From NCBI GenBank assembly GCA_014529385.2, contig CM043956.1, positions 93,607,221 through 93,671,220 on the forward strand: a stretch of 64,000 bases of DNA, written 5' to 3'. The translations under genes and the position numbers were made by a program. Within the stretch, counting starts at the first letter, position 1, and each line of letters begins with the position of its first letter. Source of the stretch: Adiantum capillus-veneris. Lineage: Eukaryota > Streptophyta > Polypodiopsida > Polypodiales > Pteridaceae. Positions 36,286 to 46,539 of this stretch are shown one piece after another. The notes under the pieces are model-generated. The model made no database searches. It was not told where the DNA came from and was given only the letters and a program-made list of their open reading frames with translations.

Positions 36286-36512
36286 TGTTACCATATACAT
36301 GTAATAGTGATGTGTGTGAACACATTAGGACCGCCGGGGCATTTTTTCCCTCTTTAGGAGGTTTTTTCCCCCGTGCATTGTATATATGCCCATCACTCTA
36401 GGGCTATCTATCTTTCCATTGCACACTAAGTTGCACACTCTCTATTGTGTGCCTTGAGCTTCCTTCGTCCTCTCCAAGCTGTGTGTGTTTCTCTACAACC
36501 CTAATTCCAACA
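36286..36512 (+). repeat. 3' LTR of element V
   Basis: 227 bases, same termini as the 5' LTR. AAGAG follows directly. Confidence 0.95.
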
Positions 36513-37540
36513 AAGAGCACCACACTATGATCTTCACTGGCAGGTTCAAGAGTGAAGAAGGGAATCATGTGGAGTTACAACTTTTTCCTAAAGAGTTCTA
36601 TGATGTAGCTGCCAAGCCAGAAACCAAAGAGGCTAACCGCAGGTTAGGGCTTAGGCATTTCTATGAACAAGAGCCTTGCGGAGTGGACTTTGAGAAAGCT
36701 TACGAGCTTCTATCCACCATCAAAGAGGATAACACCGCACAAATATCCGACACCCAAGGGAACAAGGTCGAGGTAGTAATCACCAAAGAGATAGTGGGAA
36801 AGGCACTTAGATTTCCCACTGAAGGAATGACCATGCAAGCATAAGACAGGAAAACCACAGGCACATTTACCAAGGAGACAATCGCGGCTACATTCGCTGA
36901 TCTTATCCACAAACAGGTGGAAGAGCCAGCCCGTTTGTACCATCAACACTTTCATTTTCTGGCAAAAAGGCCACCAAGATATACTACACCAAATCACACT
37001 ATGGCCACCACCTTCACTCAGGTTCTTAAGTCAAGGACAAGGCAGCCTGTGGACCACGTGTAGTATGTCTTGACAACCTTGAAGGGTACCAAGAAGGAGT
37101 GCAAAATCATATACTTGGGCATGCCAGAAGTGTTGACTAGAATAGCCTATCATGCTTCAGCATGACCGACAACCTACCGCCTGCCCCTGATCAGAATACA
37201 TGGATCTTGGCAGCACAACCTTGTCCACAAGCTACAAGATCAGGCAAAAGGTGATAGAAATTAGATGATGAGTCAGCTGACAGCTCACGAGAGCGGCACA
37301 GGAACGAGAGCTCTTACAACGAAGAAAAGAGAGCGCGGAAGGAAGAGATGAAGAGGAAAGATGTGGCTGTCCACCAAGAGGAGCCAGCTAAAAAACAAGC
37401 GCGTTTTGAAAGAGAAAAACAGGCTTACCAGTGCAGTAGGCAAGCATAAGAAAAGGACCCAAAAAAGTGGGTACCCACAGGACTAAAAGGACCTCGAACA
37501 AAGCATCATACAAGAAAAGAGGAAGATGATCCAACAGATT

Positions 37541-38192
37541 ATTTAGAAAGAATGTACCAAGAGGCCGAAGCCCTAAAGCTAAAAGAGGCAGAAGAAGCGG
37601 CAAAGAAAGTTGAGGAAACGGCTACACAAGAGCAAAGCCAGGGGTCTCCCCGACCCACCTCACCGCCTCTGGAACAACAGGACCATCCCATGCCTAGCCC
37701 ACCACCATCACCACTAGGAAAAGGTACCAATGAAGAAGCAGAGACTAAAAAAGAGAAAGATTTTGAGTTCATCCAACGAACAGAATCTACAAAAAATCTG
37801 ACCACTCCGACGGACATAAGTAAAAAGAAGCCGAGCCAGAACCGGAGCAGGCAGTAGAAGGGACTCAAAAGCCGGAGGAAGAATCTGATAAAGAAGTAGA
37901 TACAGAAAAAGAGCCTACCACTACACATGAGACGGAGCCCGAGCCGGAGAAGGCAGAAAGGCCGGCACCTGAAGAGATAGTAAGGGTTGAGACCACACCA
38001 TCTACTTCTACTCAGCTAGAAACTGTCGAGGCATCAAAGACTCAGGATGGCCAAGAAGAAGACCGACCATCTACCTCCACACAAGAACCACCAGCAATTA
38101 CGACGCAGCAAGAAGCAACAGAAGAGGCTGCAAATAAATCTGAGCTGGCAAGACAGGAGGAGTGGCAGTCAAATGATGAAGTTATAATATAG
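37541..38192 (+). pseudogene. Element IV acidic, low-complexity coding region
   Basis: From 37552 a frame rich in Glu, Lys, Pro and Ser (EAEEAAKKVEETATQEQ, then SPPPSPLGKG) shifts near 37820 into a second frame with repeated acidic and Pro/Thr runs (EPEPEKAERPAPEE, PSTSTQ). The segment resembles a disordered linker. An in-frame TAG at 38190-38192 separates it from the coiled coil that follows. Confidence 0.45.
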
Positions 38193-39929
38193 GTCAATGA
38201 ATATGCATGCCAGATGCAGGAAATGACGGAAAGACTCCGTTTAGCAGCTTTGAACTGCAACACAAAGGACAAGGAATTAGAAATGGTGGTCGATGCTCTT
38301 CAAGGAGAGCTCGAAGACAAGATGATTATCATCACTGATCTCCAAAGGCAAGTGCAACAGCTGAAGGTAGAAGCGAAACAACATCAGATAGCCAGGGATA
38401 AACAACAAAAAGAAATGGAGGAGTTAAGTGACCTCCTCACCAAATTATCTGATGCCTGTAAGGTAAAGGACGAGCAGGTGACAGAAGTCACGAATGGACT
38501 TCTTACGACCTCTCTGTCAGCTCAAAAAACTTAGGTGCAGTTAGATGTTGCCAATGCTTCCCTGCAATATTCTAAACAGAGAATCAATGATCATGCCATT
38601 TTCTTATGGAAAATCAGAGAAAACCCAACCGTGGCCTCGATCAAGGGAACGGATGAAGTGTATAAGGCACTCGAAAAGAAAAAAAAGGACTTAAATCTTG
38701 AACTGTCACAGCACAGAGACCTAGCATTGATGCGGGTTCAAAGAGAGAAAGAGCTCCTAAAGGGGATAGCAAAACTCAAGCAGATAAATCAGCTCCTCAG
38801 AGATGGAAAGCCAGACATACAGGAAGAGGCAGGCACTTCAGAGCCACCACAAATAGACATTTCCTCGGTCTCGTTTGCTGAGTTTGAGACACAGTCCACA
38901 CTAGAGCCGAGTGGTGATGAAGAATTTCACATTCACATCACAGATGCAGATACAGTGCCAATGGTCCATCTATCAAAAGTTGAAGAAGACACACTGAAGG
39001 ATAAGATCACGTTAGAGGTGGATGAGCAGTGGAAGGCCCCTATGGATTGGGATTTGAGAGTTTTACACTCTGTCAACATCACTCAACTCACTCCCAATCA
39101 AATCAACGCTCAATGGCACCAACTATCCCTGCCGTACCCTCTCATCAAAGTAGAACTTTTATAGGTAAAAGAAAGGCTGTACAAGGATATGCAAGAAGAT
39201 GGCGTAGATAAAGACCACCCAAAGTGGAGGTTAAGCTGGCTGAACAAGAATCCGAGATACCTGATTCTATTCACAAGAGCACCTGCAGCCTTACAAAGAG
39301 ATCTAACATTCTGTCCTGTACCCAGAGTAAGGACATGGCAAGCGCATGAAGCACTACATAAGAAGAGGCCAACTTGGCTCACCTTCCCCAGGTTGCCAGC
39401 TCCAGAGAGAGGCCAAGCGATAGAGGAATACATGGTGAAAACCCTAACAGGTGCCATGTCATTCTTCAAGAGTTTGCCAGATCTCTCCTGTGCAATGCTA
39501 TATAAGATCTGCAGGATGCTACTCACATGCATACAAGTTTTCAATGAGCTTGAGTAGACAGAAGCCCCATGGCTCTCATTCTTGAAAGGAAACAAAGGCT
39601 TATGTTACGATCTGAGTGAGCAACCTTCAAAAGAAATCCTTTACAGATTCTATGCCAGATGCATGTTCCTGCCCTCACATAATATGCTAGCCTTTGAAGA
39701 AACATTCTACACTGGATTCTTCACCTGGCAAATGAAGATATTTGCACCAGTGATAAGAAACATCACATCCAGGTTTGTAGGCTACTCAGCGGTGGAAATC
39801 AAGAATCAAGTCACCATGCAATTTCTGCAAGTGCCTGACAAAGAACGAAGAATCAGATACCAAAAAGCACTGGAAGCACTTAAAGACCGCCTCGTCTGCC
39901 GTCAACCCGAAGACTACTTCAGTCCATAA
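38193..39929 (+). pseudogene. Element IV coiled-coil and C-terminal coding region with only TAG stops
   Basis: One frame is open from 38193 to 39929 except for three TAG codons (38532-38534, 39162-39164, 39555-39557); a fourth TAG precedes it at 38190. The first part is a heptad-rich coiled coil (LEMVVDALQGELEDKMIIIT, LQRQVQQLKVEAKQHQ). A charged middle follows. The C-terminal part is globular-looking, with KWRLSWLNKNPRYLILFTRA, LTGAMSFFKSLPDLSCAML and FYTGFFTWQMKIFAPVIRN. It ends just before the polypurine tract, as expected for the last gene of an LTR element. No family is recognised. Confidence 0.5.
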
Positions 39930-39967
39930 AGCTGTTTCAAGGGACGACATAGGCGAGGATGGGGGAA

Positions 39968-40436
39968 TGTTAGCAGCAAGCTAACGCGGACACCATTTTT
40001 TGGAGTTCTCCTTGTAAAACAATAATTATTTTGATAGATCAAGAATATTGTAACTCCTATTTTCTTGGTAAACTTTGTAATTAATGAGCCAGGGCTACAA
40101 GCTTCTAGATTGTATCAGCCAGTCAATTCCTAGCTTTGGTAGAACTCCAGATTATTAGTTTTGACCACCCAAAAAACTTGGCTAAGGTATAAAAGCCAAT
40201 TTTTGTAAGTTTTTTATAAGTTTTTGGATAAGAAATACACAACGTGTGCTAACGACACTCACTTCTCTCCTTCTCGCGCTTCCTACTCCCTCTCCGGTTG
40301 TCACATTGCGATTGCGTTTGTTGCATTGCAACCGCAAGTAAGAGCTCTATGCATTGACGTAAGCCATTCACATTATTTCGTAGCTTTTGGCATCGTCAAT
40401 CCGCGGCCTAATTTCATCATAACCAAGAATTTACAC
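39968..40436 (+). repeat. Probable 3' LTR of element IV
   Basis: Starts TGTTAGCAGC directly after the purine tract GGGGGAA and contains TATAAAAG at 40188-40195, about where an LTR promoter should be. The right end is not defined, because no second copy exists in the window; 40436 is a guess at a TTTACA terminus. Confidence 0.5.
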
Positions 40437-40985
40437 CTTTAAATAAAAAACTAAGAATAGGCGGGGTATTGGGGCATCATCTCTAAGTATTTAGATGCAT
40501 TCTAGGTCAAAAACGACTAGGTCAAAAATCCACTGCTGTTAATAATCGCGATTTTGGAACTTGACCTAAAGTGGGGTTTAAGACCATAGGCATGTGTGCT
40601 TAAATCTTATAAACTTGTCCTAGAAGTTTCATTACTTTTGGATGTCATTTGATGCTGTAACGGATGTGATTGGCGAAGAGCGATTGGCTTTTGGTGATTT
40701 CAGTCACTTGAGTGTAGCCTGAGTTAGATGCAAGTTGTTAGTTTTTTTCCAAGAGATTGACAACCTCTTGTAGCCTCTATGCATTAGTCGATTCAGATTC
40801 GTCCTGTGGTTTGACAAATTAATACTGATTAAGCTAATACTGCAATAAGATAGGATGGTGAGGTTAGACATGCGTCCCACAATTTCCTTTAATACAATGA
40901 GAAAGATTAGAATTAGGATGTTTGGGATTCGTATCTGATGGATAATCTCATGCTTACTCGATAGGCCAATTGTAGCAAAATTAGT

Positions 40986-41818
40986 ATGAAACTGGAATGT
41001 ATAAATGAGTTTCAAAATATGCACAGCTTTATCCGTAGACTTGACCTAGAGTATCAAGCTAATGTTAAAACCCATCACCCCAAATTGCTGATTGATGCAC
41101 AAATTTATGATGATCCTTTGCACAAAAGGAGAGAAAAAAATAAGACACTTTTACAAGCATTTGCATCTTAAAATAAAATAAACTCATCTACTCCTACGAC
41201 ATATCCACCAAGAATGTCAAGGGGCATTGATGACCTCTCTCAAACTAAGAGCTTGAAAAAGGAAAATCTTTCCTTTAACTGTCTTGGCGAGTATGAGAAG
41301 AAGTTTATCCATATGGGAAATCCCAAGATGGCAAAGGGTAAGGAGAAGGGAAAAGGAAAGGCCTTGAATATGGTGCAGTTACTGCCCTTACCTTCGTTAT
41401 CAAAATACTCTCAACTGGAGGTTTCTCACATGGAAGATCTCCATGAATGTTTCTTGATGAGTGCTATGTGGCACCCTGCCTTTCAACCTCTTGAGCTTGT
41501 GTGCATGCATGGAACCATTCATGCTACACAAGTGTTTATATTACTGATGATGATACTACACACAATATTTTGAACTACAAGTTGGTTAAAAACCTTAACA
41601 TTTCATAGACTCCAACCTCACATTTCTATGTGGTCTCCATTATGAACGTGAGTGATAAAGAGGTGCAAGATAGAGAGGTTAAGAATCTCACTGTGGAAAT
41701 TCAAGGTCATCTTATGCATTTGGACTTTCAATTTATGAATATGAGCCATGTAGATGTGGTTGTCTGTAGGGCCCAATCTCCTCCAGTGAGTCAAACCTTG
41801 TTAAGAGGAGGAGAGTAG
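40986..41818 (+). pseudogene. Element VI: decayed Ty3/gypsy gag-protease relic
   Basis: Three frames in order look like a chromovirus-style gag. 40986-41171 has INEFQ, FIRRLDLEYQANVKTHHPK and LLIDAQI, the end of a retrotransposon gag domain. 41214-41400 has a broken zinc knuckle (FNCLGEYEKKF, where CFNCGEYGHxxxxC is expected) followed by a Lys-rich tail. 41640-41770 reads LTVEIQGHLMHLDFQFMNM then DVVV, like the C-terminal half of a gypsy protease. Key cysteines and the protease Asp are not visible. No LTR can be matched. Confidence 0.45.
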
Positions 41819-42271
41819 GTAGACCCTCATAAAAGTGTATGCGGTTTGCTTTTATGGAGGTAAGCATGTAGCGAGCATGTAGCTTACACTCATGGTGAGA
41901 ACAAACCCTTAATTCAAGCATGCAACATTTAAGTGTATAGTCACATTTTTCCTACGGAACCTATAAGCCTCACACATGCTACTCACTTGATAGCAAGTGC
42001 CACTTGCTACTTGTGGTAAAACACATGACCCTTGCCATTTTCAGTTGTGGTGCATACCCATCAAATCATTGATTGCACTTCTGCACATTGAGCCTATAAA
42101 TGTCCAATATCCAAAGCTTGTAACTCTTTCTTTCCAATTCCAATCAATCAAGAAAGTTATTTTCATTCTATATCGTGTATTGAGCTCACTCTCTAATCTA
42201 CTCTTGATCATTTATTGGCTATGGTGCAACTATGAATGCCTCATTGGTTTATCCACCGTAGAAATTATATG

Positions 42272-42283
42272 TGGTATCAGAGC
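42272..42283 (+). promoter_or_regulatory. Initiator-Met type primer-binding site, isolated
   Basis: TGGTATCAGAGC lies at 42272-42283. The preceding 300-400 bases contain CCTATAAATG (about 42090) and could be an LTR, but there is no second copy and the left end cannot be fixed. It marks the 5' end of a lost LTR element. The following 42284-43260 shows nothing recognisable. Confidence 0.5.
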
Positions 42284-43260
42284 TAATGCATAATTAGCAT
42301 ATACTAATTACATCGGTATCTATACCAAATTTAGTGTTCTCTCTTCAAGCACTAATTGCTTCATAACTCTTTAGGATTAGGTAATTAGACTCAAGCCTAA
42401 ATATCTATCTCTTTGGATTTGGGTACGTCAACAAGGCTAATTCCCTACCCAAATAATTTGAGCTAATTGGGATTAAGATCTAAGTTTTTTTTGTACGGTT
42501 TTTATTTGTCTAATATGCTTGATTCTATGTGCATTCATTTTTTTAAAACTTATTCAAGCCACATTACCTTGATTGAAAGGATAAATTGAAATTTGGAATG
42601 TATATGTGTGCGTAGAGAAACTTAAAAGCTTTCAAATGCATCGGTCTATGCTCCATTCGGCCCAAGCATCAAGCACCAATGTCTTGATCAAATCATCACT
42701 TTTATGTTTGCTTTTTCTTTCTGTTTAAGTATTTGTGTGTGTGTCCCCTTTTGAGTATGTAAATATGTGGCCTTAAGACAAATACACTCTTTCATGCACT
42801 TAGAAAGAACCCAGCATGGAACTCCCTTCCCACTAAAGGACAAGGCTTTGAAATTTGGAGTTGTTAGCCCGATCATCATCTACCTACCTATAACCTCGCC
42901 ATCAATCGGTTGCCCCACCATGTAGCAATTGTGCCATCATTGCCTTGTGCCTTTTTGGCTTGAAGAAGGCCATAGAGGAGTGGTGGAGAAAATGTGCAAA
43001 CCTATCACCATCAAAAATTTCACCATCACATTAAATGTAATATAACCTTTGTTTGCACTTAAGTGTTTTTAGCACCATCAAATTAGATAAATATAGATTT
43101 TTCTATATTTTAGAGTTTTTAAAAGGTGTCTCTATATTGGTATCAATGTGCGGAATTAAAACCATCACCACCAAGTCTTATCTTTGTCATAGAATTTAAT
43201 TCAATGTAGGAAAAGATGAAGCTTTTGGGTAACAATCACATCGTTTTCTACTTTTGTATG

Positions 43261-43263
<3 letters not shown>

Positions 43264-43324
<61 letters not shown>
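43264..43324. repeat. (CT)n microsatellite
   Basis: About 61 bases of CT. A word around it (TGCCTTATAAATGAAGTGCACTCTTA and its near copy about 60 bases later) is duplicated. Confidence 0.95.
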
Positions 43325-43327
<3 letters not shown>

Positions 43328-43460
43328 AGAATGCCTTATAAATGAAGTGCACTCTTAGGCACAATTATTTCAATTAAAAATGTCTTATAAATGAATTGCA
43401 CTCTTAAGCACAAGTTATTTCAAAATTTCAATTGAACTCTCTCTCTCTTTCTTCCTTCTT

Positions 43461-43461
<1 letters not shown>

Positions 43462-43510
<49 letters not shown>
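43462..43510. repeat. (CT)n microsatellite
   Basis: About 49 bases of CT, just left of element VII. Confidence 0.95.
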
Positions 43511-43515
<5 letters not shown>

Positions 43516-43589
43516 TTTCCACAATATAATGTATAAAGAAGATATGCTCGTCTTGCTCGTGGGATTATGATCGCAAAATGGTCATACCC

Positions 43590-45555
43590 CTTATCCTATT
43601 GATATCCACTGTGGGATACTATCCTTATAGGTATAATTAGTGAAAGCCCTTAGCTTGTATAGTATGTGGTTTTTACTACCCTCTCTAAAATCCTGTCGTG
43701 AAGCGTTATGGTGGTATCTGTCGCATCACAAGAGGCCGTGCTTGATCAAATCCCCAAGAGGGGCACACTTCACTCAGTGCTACCTACATGCTACACATAC
43801 TCAAGGATGGCGGCTTTCCTCCTTCCTCTATTTAAAGAGGTGAGGGCGCACTCTGCCCCTTACTTAGCTTTGTGTGAGTTCTGCTTGCATAAAGTGTGAG
43901 GAGTTTTTATTAGAAATATTTTATTGCACCTTCAATGGAGCTTACAACTGCTGCGAAAAAGGGTTGTTACCATTTTTTGGTCTCACTTATTGTGTTAAAG
44001 TTTTTTTTGAGATCAGTATTACTCTGTGTATGGTTAATTTAGCTCGGCTTGACAAAGCATGCCGTGCTGATACCATATGTGGGATGACCTGGCTTTGGTA
44101 ACACCACTAGGAAATATTGATAAAATATTATAGCCTCGCCTTTTATTGGCTGTACTTGGCATCATATAGTTAATTTTCTAAGCTTAACTTACTAGTTTTT
44201 TTTTGCCACACTTAGAAAACTGTTTACTTGATAGTGGGGTACTACTAACTGGCTGGACCATGCTGTATAATTCTTTCTTACGAACTATACAATATAGGTT
44301 TTTGAAAATAAGGGGAAGGGTTTAACTCGATGATTACTGGTTTCAGTCACATAACATTGCTTGGTAACATTTTAAATTAGGGAAGATATCTAATACATAC
44401 TTGATATTTCTCAATAGATGGGTGGTTTTGACTCAGCTTAGCAGAACACGCTATGAAATGGTTGATTGATAAAATACCATGGTATGGGATGGAATTGGTA
44501 ACACACAAAAGGGTATTGGGAAACTGTTTTAGCCTCGTTTTTCTAGTGGCTATGCATAGCATCATTTGGTTAATGATTGACTCTTTGGTCTTAACTTACT
44601 AATTGTCTAGCTGTGTTAAGAAAATTGTTCATTCGCATATTGGAGTTTAAACACTTAGCTGGTGCAGTGCATGTTTGTATGCAGACTATATGGCAAAAGT
44701 TTGTTAAAAAGGATGGGTCTGACCTGGTGATTACTAGTTTCAGCTGGTTAGCACCTAATTAAGGGTGCACTCAAACCAAGATGTCCTGGCAAGGTTGTAC
44801 TTAAATGTTTTGGCAGATATCGCTTTGACTTAAAGCTATTTTGGTTAAATTTGTGATGACTGGTTCACTGGCTTGATAAAATGTTTGGCCACCAAGAAGG
44901 TAAGTATCCCACATTTTGAGCTTTGGGTACACCCTGGAAGAGCCTTTTCTTGCATATGAATGTATCACTATCATTATAGTTTGAGGCTTTGAAATGAAGG
45001 TGTTCCCTGGATAACTACTATCTTGTATGGTAGGTATTGTTGCTGTAATTACTAGGTCTAAACACCTTTTGCTTGGTGTACTTTGAGATTCCGTTTGTAT
45101 CGTACATTTCTTGCTAAAAACACACTAATATGGGCAACCCTATGGTGCTTGCTTTAGTTACATATTGACACCTGGTTTTGATAAGACCAGAAAAAGCAAA
45201 GCTTTTATTTGCTTTCACCACTTGATGGGAGTCTGTAAACTTGAAGCAAGAAGGAAGAATCGGTTTATTTTTTCATAATTTATACTCATTTATAGCATGT
45301 TTATACTTCTTCACAGAGGGAGCTCCATTAATTTACTCAAAGCTTCTTTATGCTTGGGAACTTACAATTTGAAGTAGTAATAGAGGGCATGACCCTCTAT
45401 GCTAAGACAAAAAAAAAAAACTTTTGAGTTAATAAAAACTTATATAAAAGGATTATAATTAATTTGGACTAAGCTAGAATGTTTTAAAAAATGTTCAAAG
45501 ATGGACATGGATAACAACTGGTATAGTCCATTGATACATGTAAAATACATCCAAG
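43590..45555 (+). repeat. Left direct repeat of element VII (1966 bp)
   Basis: Starts CTTATCCTATTGATATCCAC and ends ACATCCAAG, as in the right copy. It contains TATTTAAAG (43829-43837) followed by a GC-richer stretch, a plausible promoter in the RT direction. A segment at about 44960-45165 is missing in the right copy. An internal imperfect duplication with a period near 398 bases is present (for example 44132 and 44531). Confidence 0.85.
43829..43837 (+). promoter_or_regulatory. TATA-like box in left repeat of element VII
   Basis: TATTTAAAG, conserved at 58405-58413 in the right repeat, oriented towards the RT gene. Confidence 0.45.
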
Positions 45556-45752
45556 CCCGCATGAGTGTGAAACACAAACCCTGAGAATCATACAAAGATT
45601 CTTGAGCAAATTAAGTTGTACCTTAAAGACCATAAACCAAAAAAATACCCTGGCAATAAGAACCCGGCCTTTCTTTTCTAGGAAGGCCAAGGATTGTATT
45701 ACTTACTACAAAAAGTAGTCATAGCCTCACTAACGTTTTTGATATATTGCAG

Positions 45753-45951
45753 ACCCTTGCTCTCTTGCAAGGATTGGAATTGACATATGAACCCCTCTCT
45801 GTGGCTACATCTCTTGTCCTCAGATGTATTAGCAGCTTGGATGCATCTCAACTAATACATGACGCTGCTCTTACCTCGAACAAAAAGATGTCTATCTTAT
45901 ACATGTTATTTTTTTAATGATTGGATCAAATTTTTGGCTACCTTAGACAAG
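45753..45951 (+). pseudogene. Element VII ORF, first part before the insertion
   Basis: A good 3' splice-site sequence (TTTTTGATATATTGCAG, ending 45752) precedes an open frame that starts LALLQGLELTYEPL and contains LVLRCISSLDASQLIHDAAL. A one-base excess in the T run near 45910 shifts the frame to FNDWIKFLATLDK, which reaches the insertion point. The frame then resumes at 54907 beyond element VIII. No family is recognised for this N-terminal domain. The splice-like site suggests a 5' untranslated intron in the element. Confidence 0.5.
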
Positions 45952-46525
45952 TGTGCGCTCCTTGCCGCACTGTCGAAGCAAGGGACTTGCCAATACACCG
46001 TGTGCGAGCCACAAACGGCTCCAAGCACACAACAAGCCTAAACTAGCAAGCTCAAGAGCACAAAGGGTGTGTCACTCACCGCTCTACGCTCGCCTTCGTG
46101 GTGGATTCCTCGCCGCGATGAAGAAGAAGCTGCAGTCGTGCCGCGCTCAACCGCTTCGCCGCCGTCGTGCCTTCGTAATGCTCGATCGCACACACACTCT
46201 CCCTCTCTCTCTCACACACACACACACACAAGGAGGTGAAGAAGAAGAAGATGGAGATGGAGCAAGAGCACTCTTCTATTGCACAAATGAGAGAATGAGT
46301 AAAAATTAGGTTTAGTTGGATTTTATAGGAGCTCACCCCATTAACACTTGGGCGCCCATGCTTAGCCAACTAACCCTAGCATGTTCGTGTTAGAGTGCGC
46401 CTCTCATCGGCGATCACTCTTACCCTTTTCCTATTGGACCGACAAGCCCAGTACCTGACTCTAAGTAATACATAATACACGTCCGTCGTAGGTGATGGGG
46501 TGTCCGTGTGCCGTGAGGGTTAACA
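45952..46525 (-). repeat. 3' LTR of element VIII
   Basis: TGTGCGCTCCTTG...GAGGGTTAACA, 574 bases. The minus strand has TATAAAATCC (46321-46328) as a promoter box and a short CA/CT microsatellite near 46200. Confidence 0.95.
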
Positions 46526-46539
46526 TGCCCCCCTTCCTG
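46526..46539 (-). promoter_or_regulatory. Polypurine tract of element VIII
   Basis: The minus strand reads CAGGAAGGGGGGCA directly before the 3' LTR. A second similar tract (AAGGAAGGGGGG) lies at 48154-48165, just after the last ORF. Confidence 0.85.

Larger units (their letters stand above)
31388..36512 (+). mobile_element. Element V: Ty1/copia retrotransposon, complete but decayed
   Basis: 5125 bases, flanked by AAGAG on both sides (31383-31387 and 36513-36517), with 227-base LTRs, an initiator-Met primer site at 31617 and a polypurine tract at 36276-36283. Gene order is gag, integrase, RT, RNase H, which is diagnostic of Ty1/copia. The LTRs differ at about a dozen positions by eye (near 95 percent identity), so the insertion is older than element III. 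It sits within the coding region of element IV. Confidence 0.96.
31229..37150 (+). pseudogene. Element IV N-terminal coding region, interrupted by element V
   Basis: The first part (31229-31387) encodes a basic stretch (ATKRAKKKLNQKEKL) followed by YQLDPDSVKAAKASYLSKEQ. After the copia element, the same frame goes on from 36518 with HHTMIFTGRFKSEEGNHVEL, LRHFYEQEPCGVDFEKAYEL and VVITKEIVGKALRFPTEG, stopping at 36842-36844 (TAA). Decayed coding continues in frame (TFTKETIAATFADLI, RPPRYTTPNHTMATTFTQVL) with TAG and TGA stops. The general look is of the N-terminal gag-like domains seen in plant non-autonomous elements; I cannot name the family. Confidence 0.5.
31229..40436 (+). mobile_element. 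Element IV: unrecognised coding LTR element, split by element V
   Basis: Coding similarity to itself across the copia insertion (frame resumes right after the AAGAG duplication), a polypurine stretch (GGATGGGGGAA) at 39957-39967, and an LTR-like segment starting TGTTAGCAGC at 39968 with a TATAAAAG box at 40188 define a plus-strand element. No RT, RNase H or integrase motif is visible in about 4 kb of coding-like sequence, so it looks non-autonomous. No 5' LTR is found to the left; the left limit is where the open frame begins, and the right limit is approximate. Confidence 0.55.

Noticed and set aside
43700-43899. Short frames in the direct repeats of element VII (also at 58230-58475)
   Set aside because: They are conserved only because the repeats are; they lie around the TATA-like box and have no recognisable domain.
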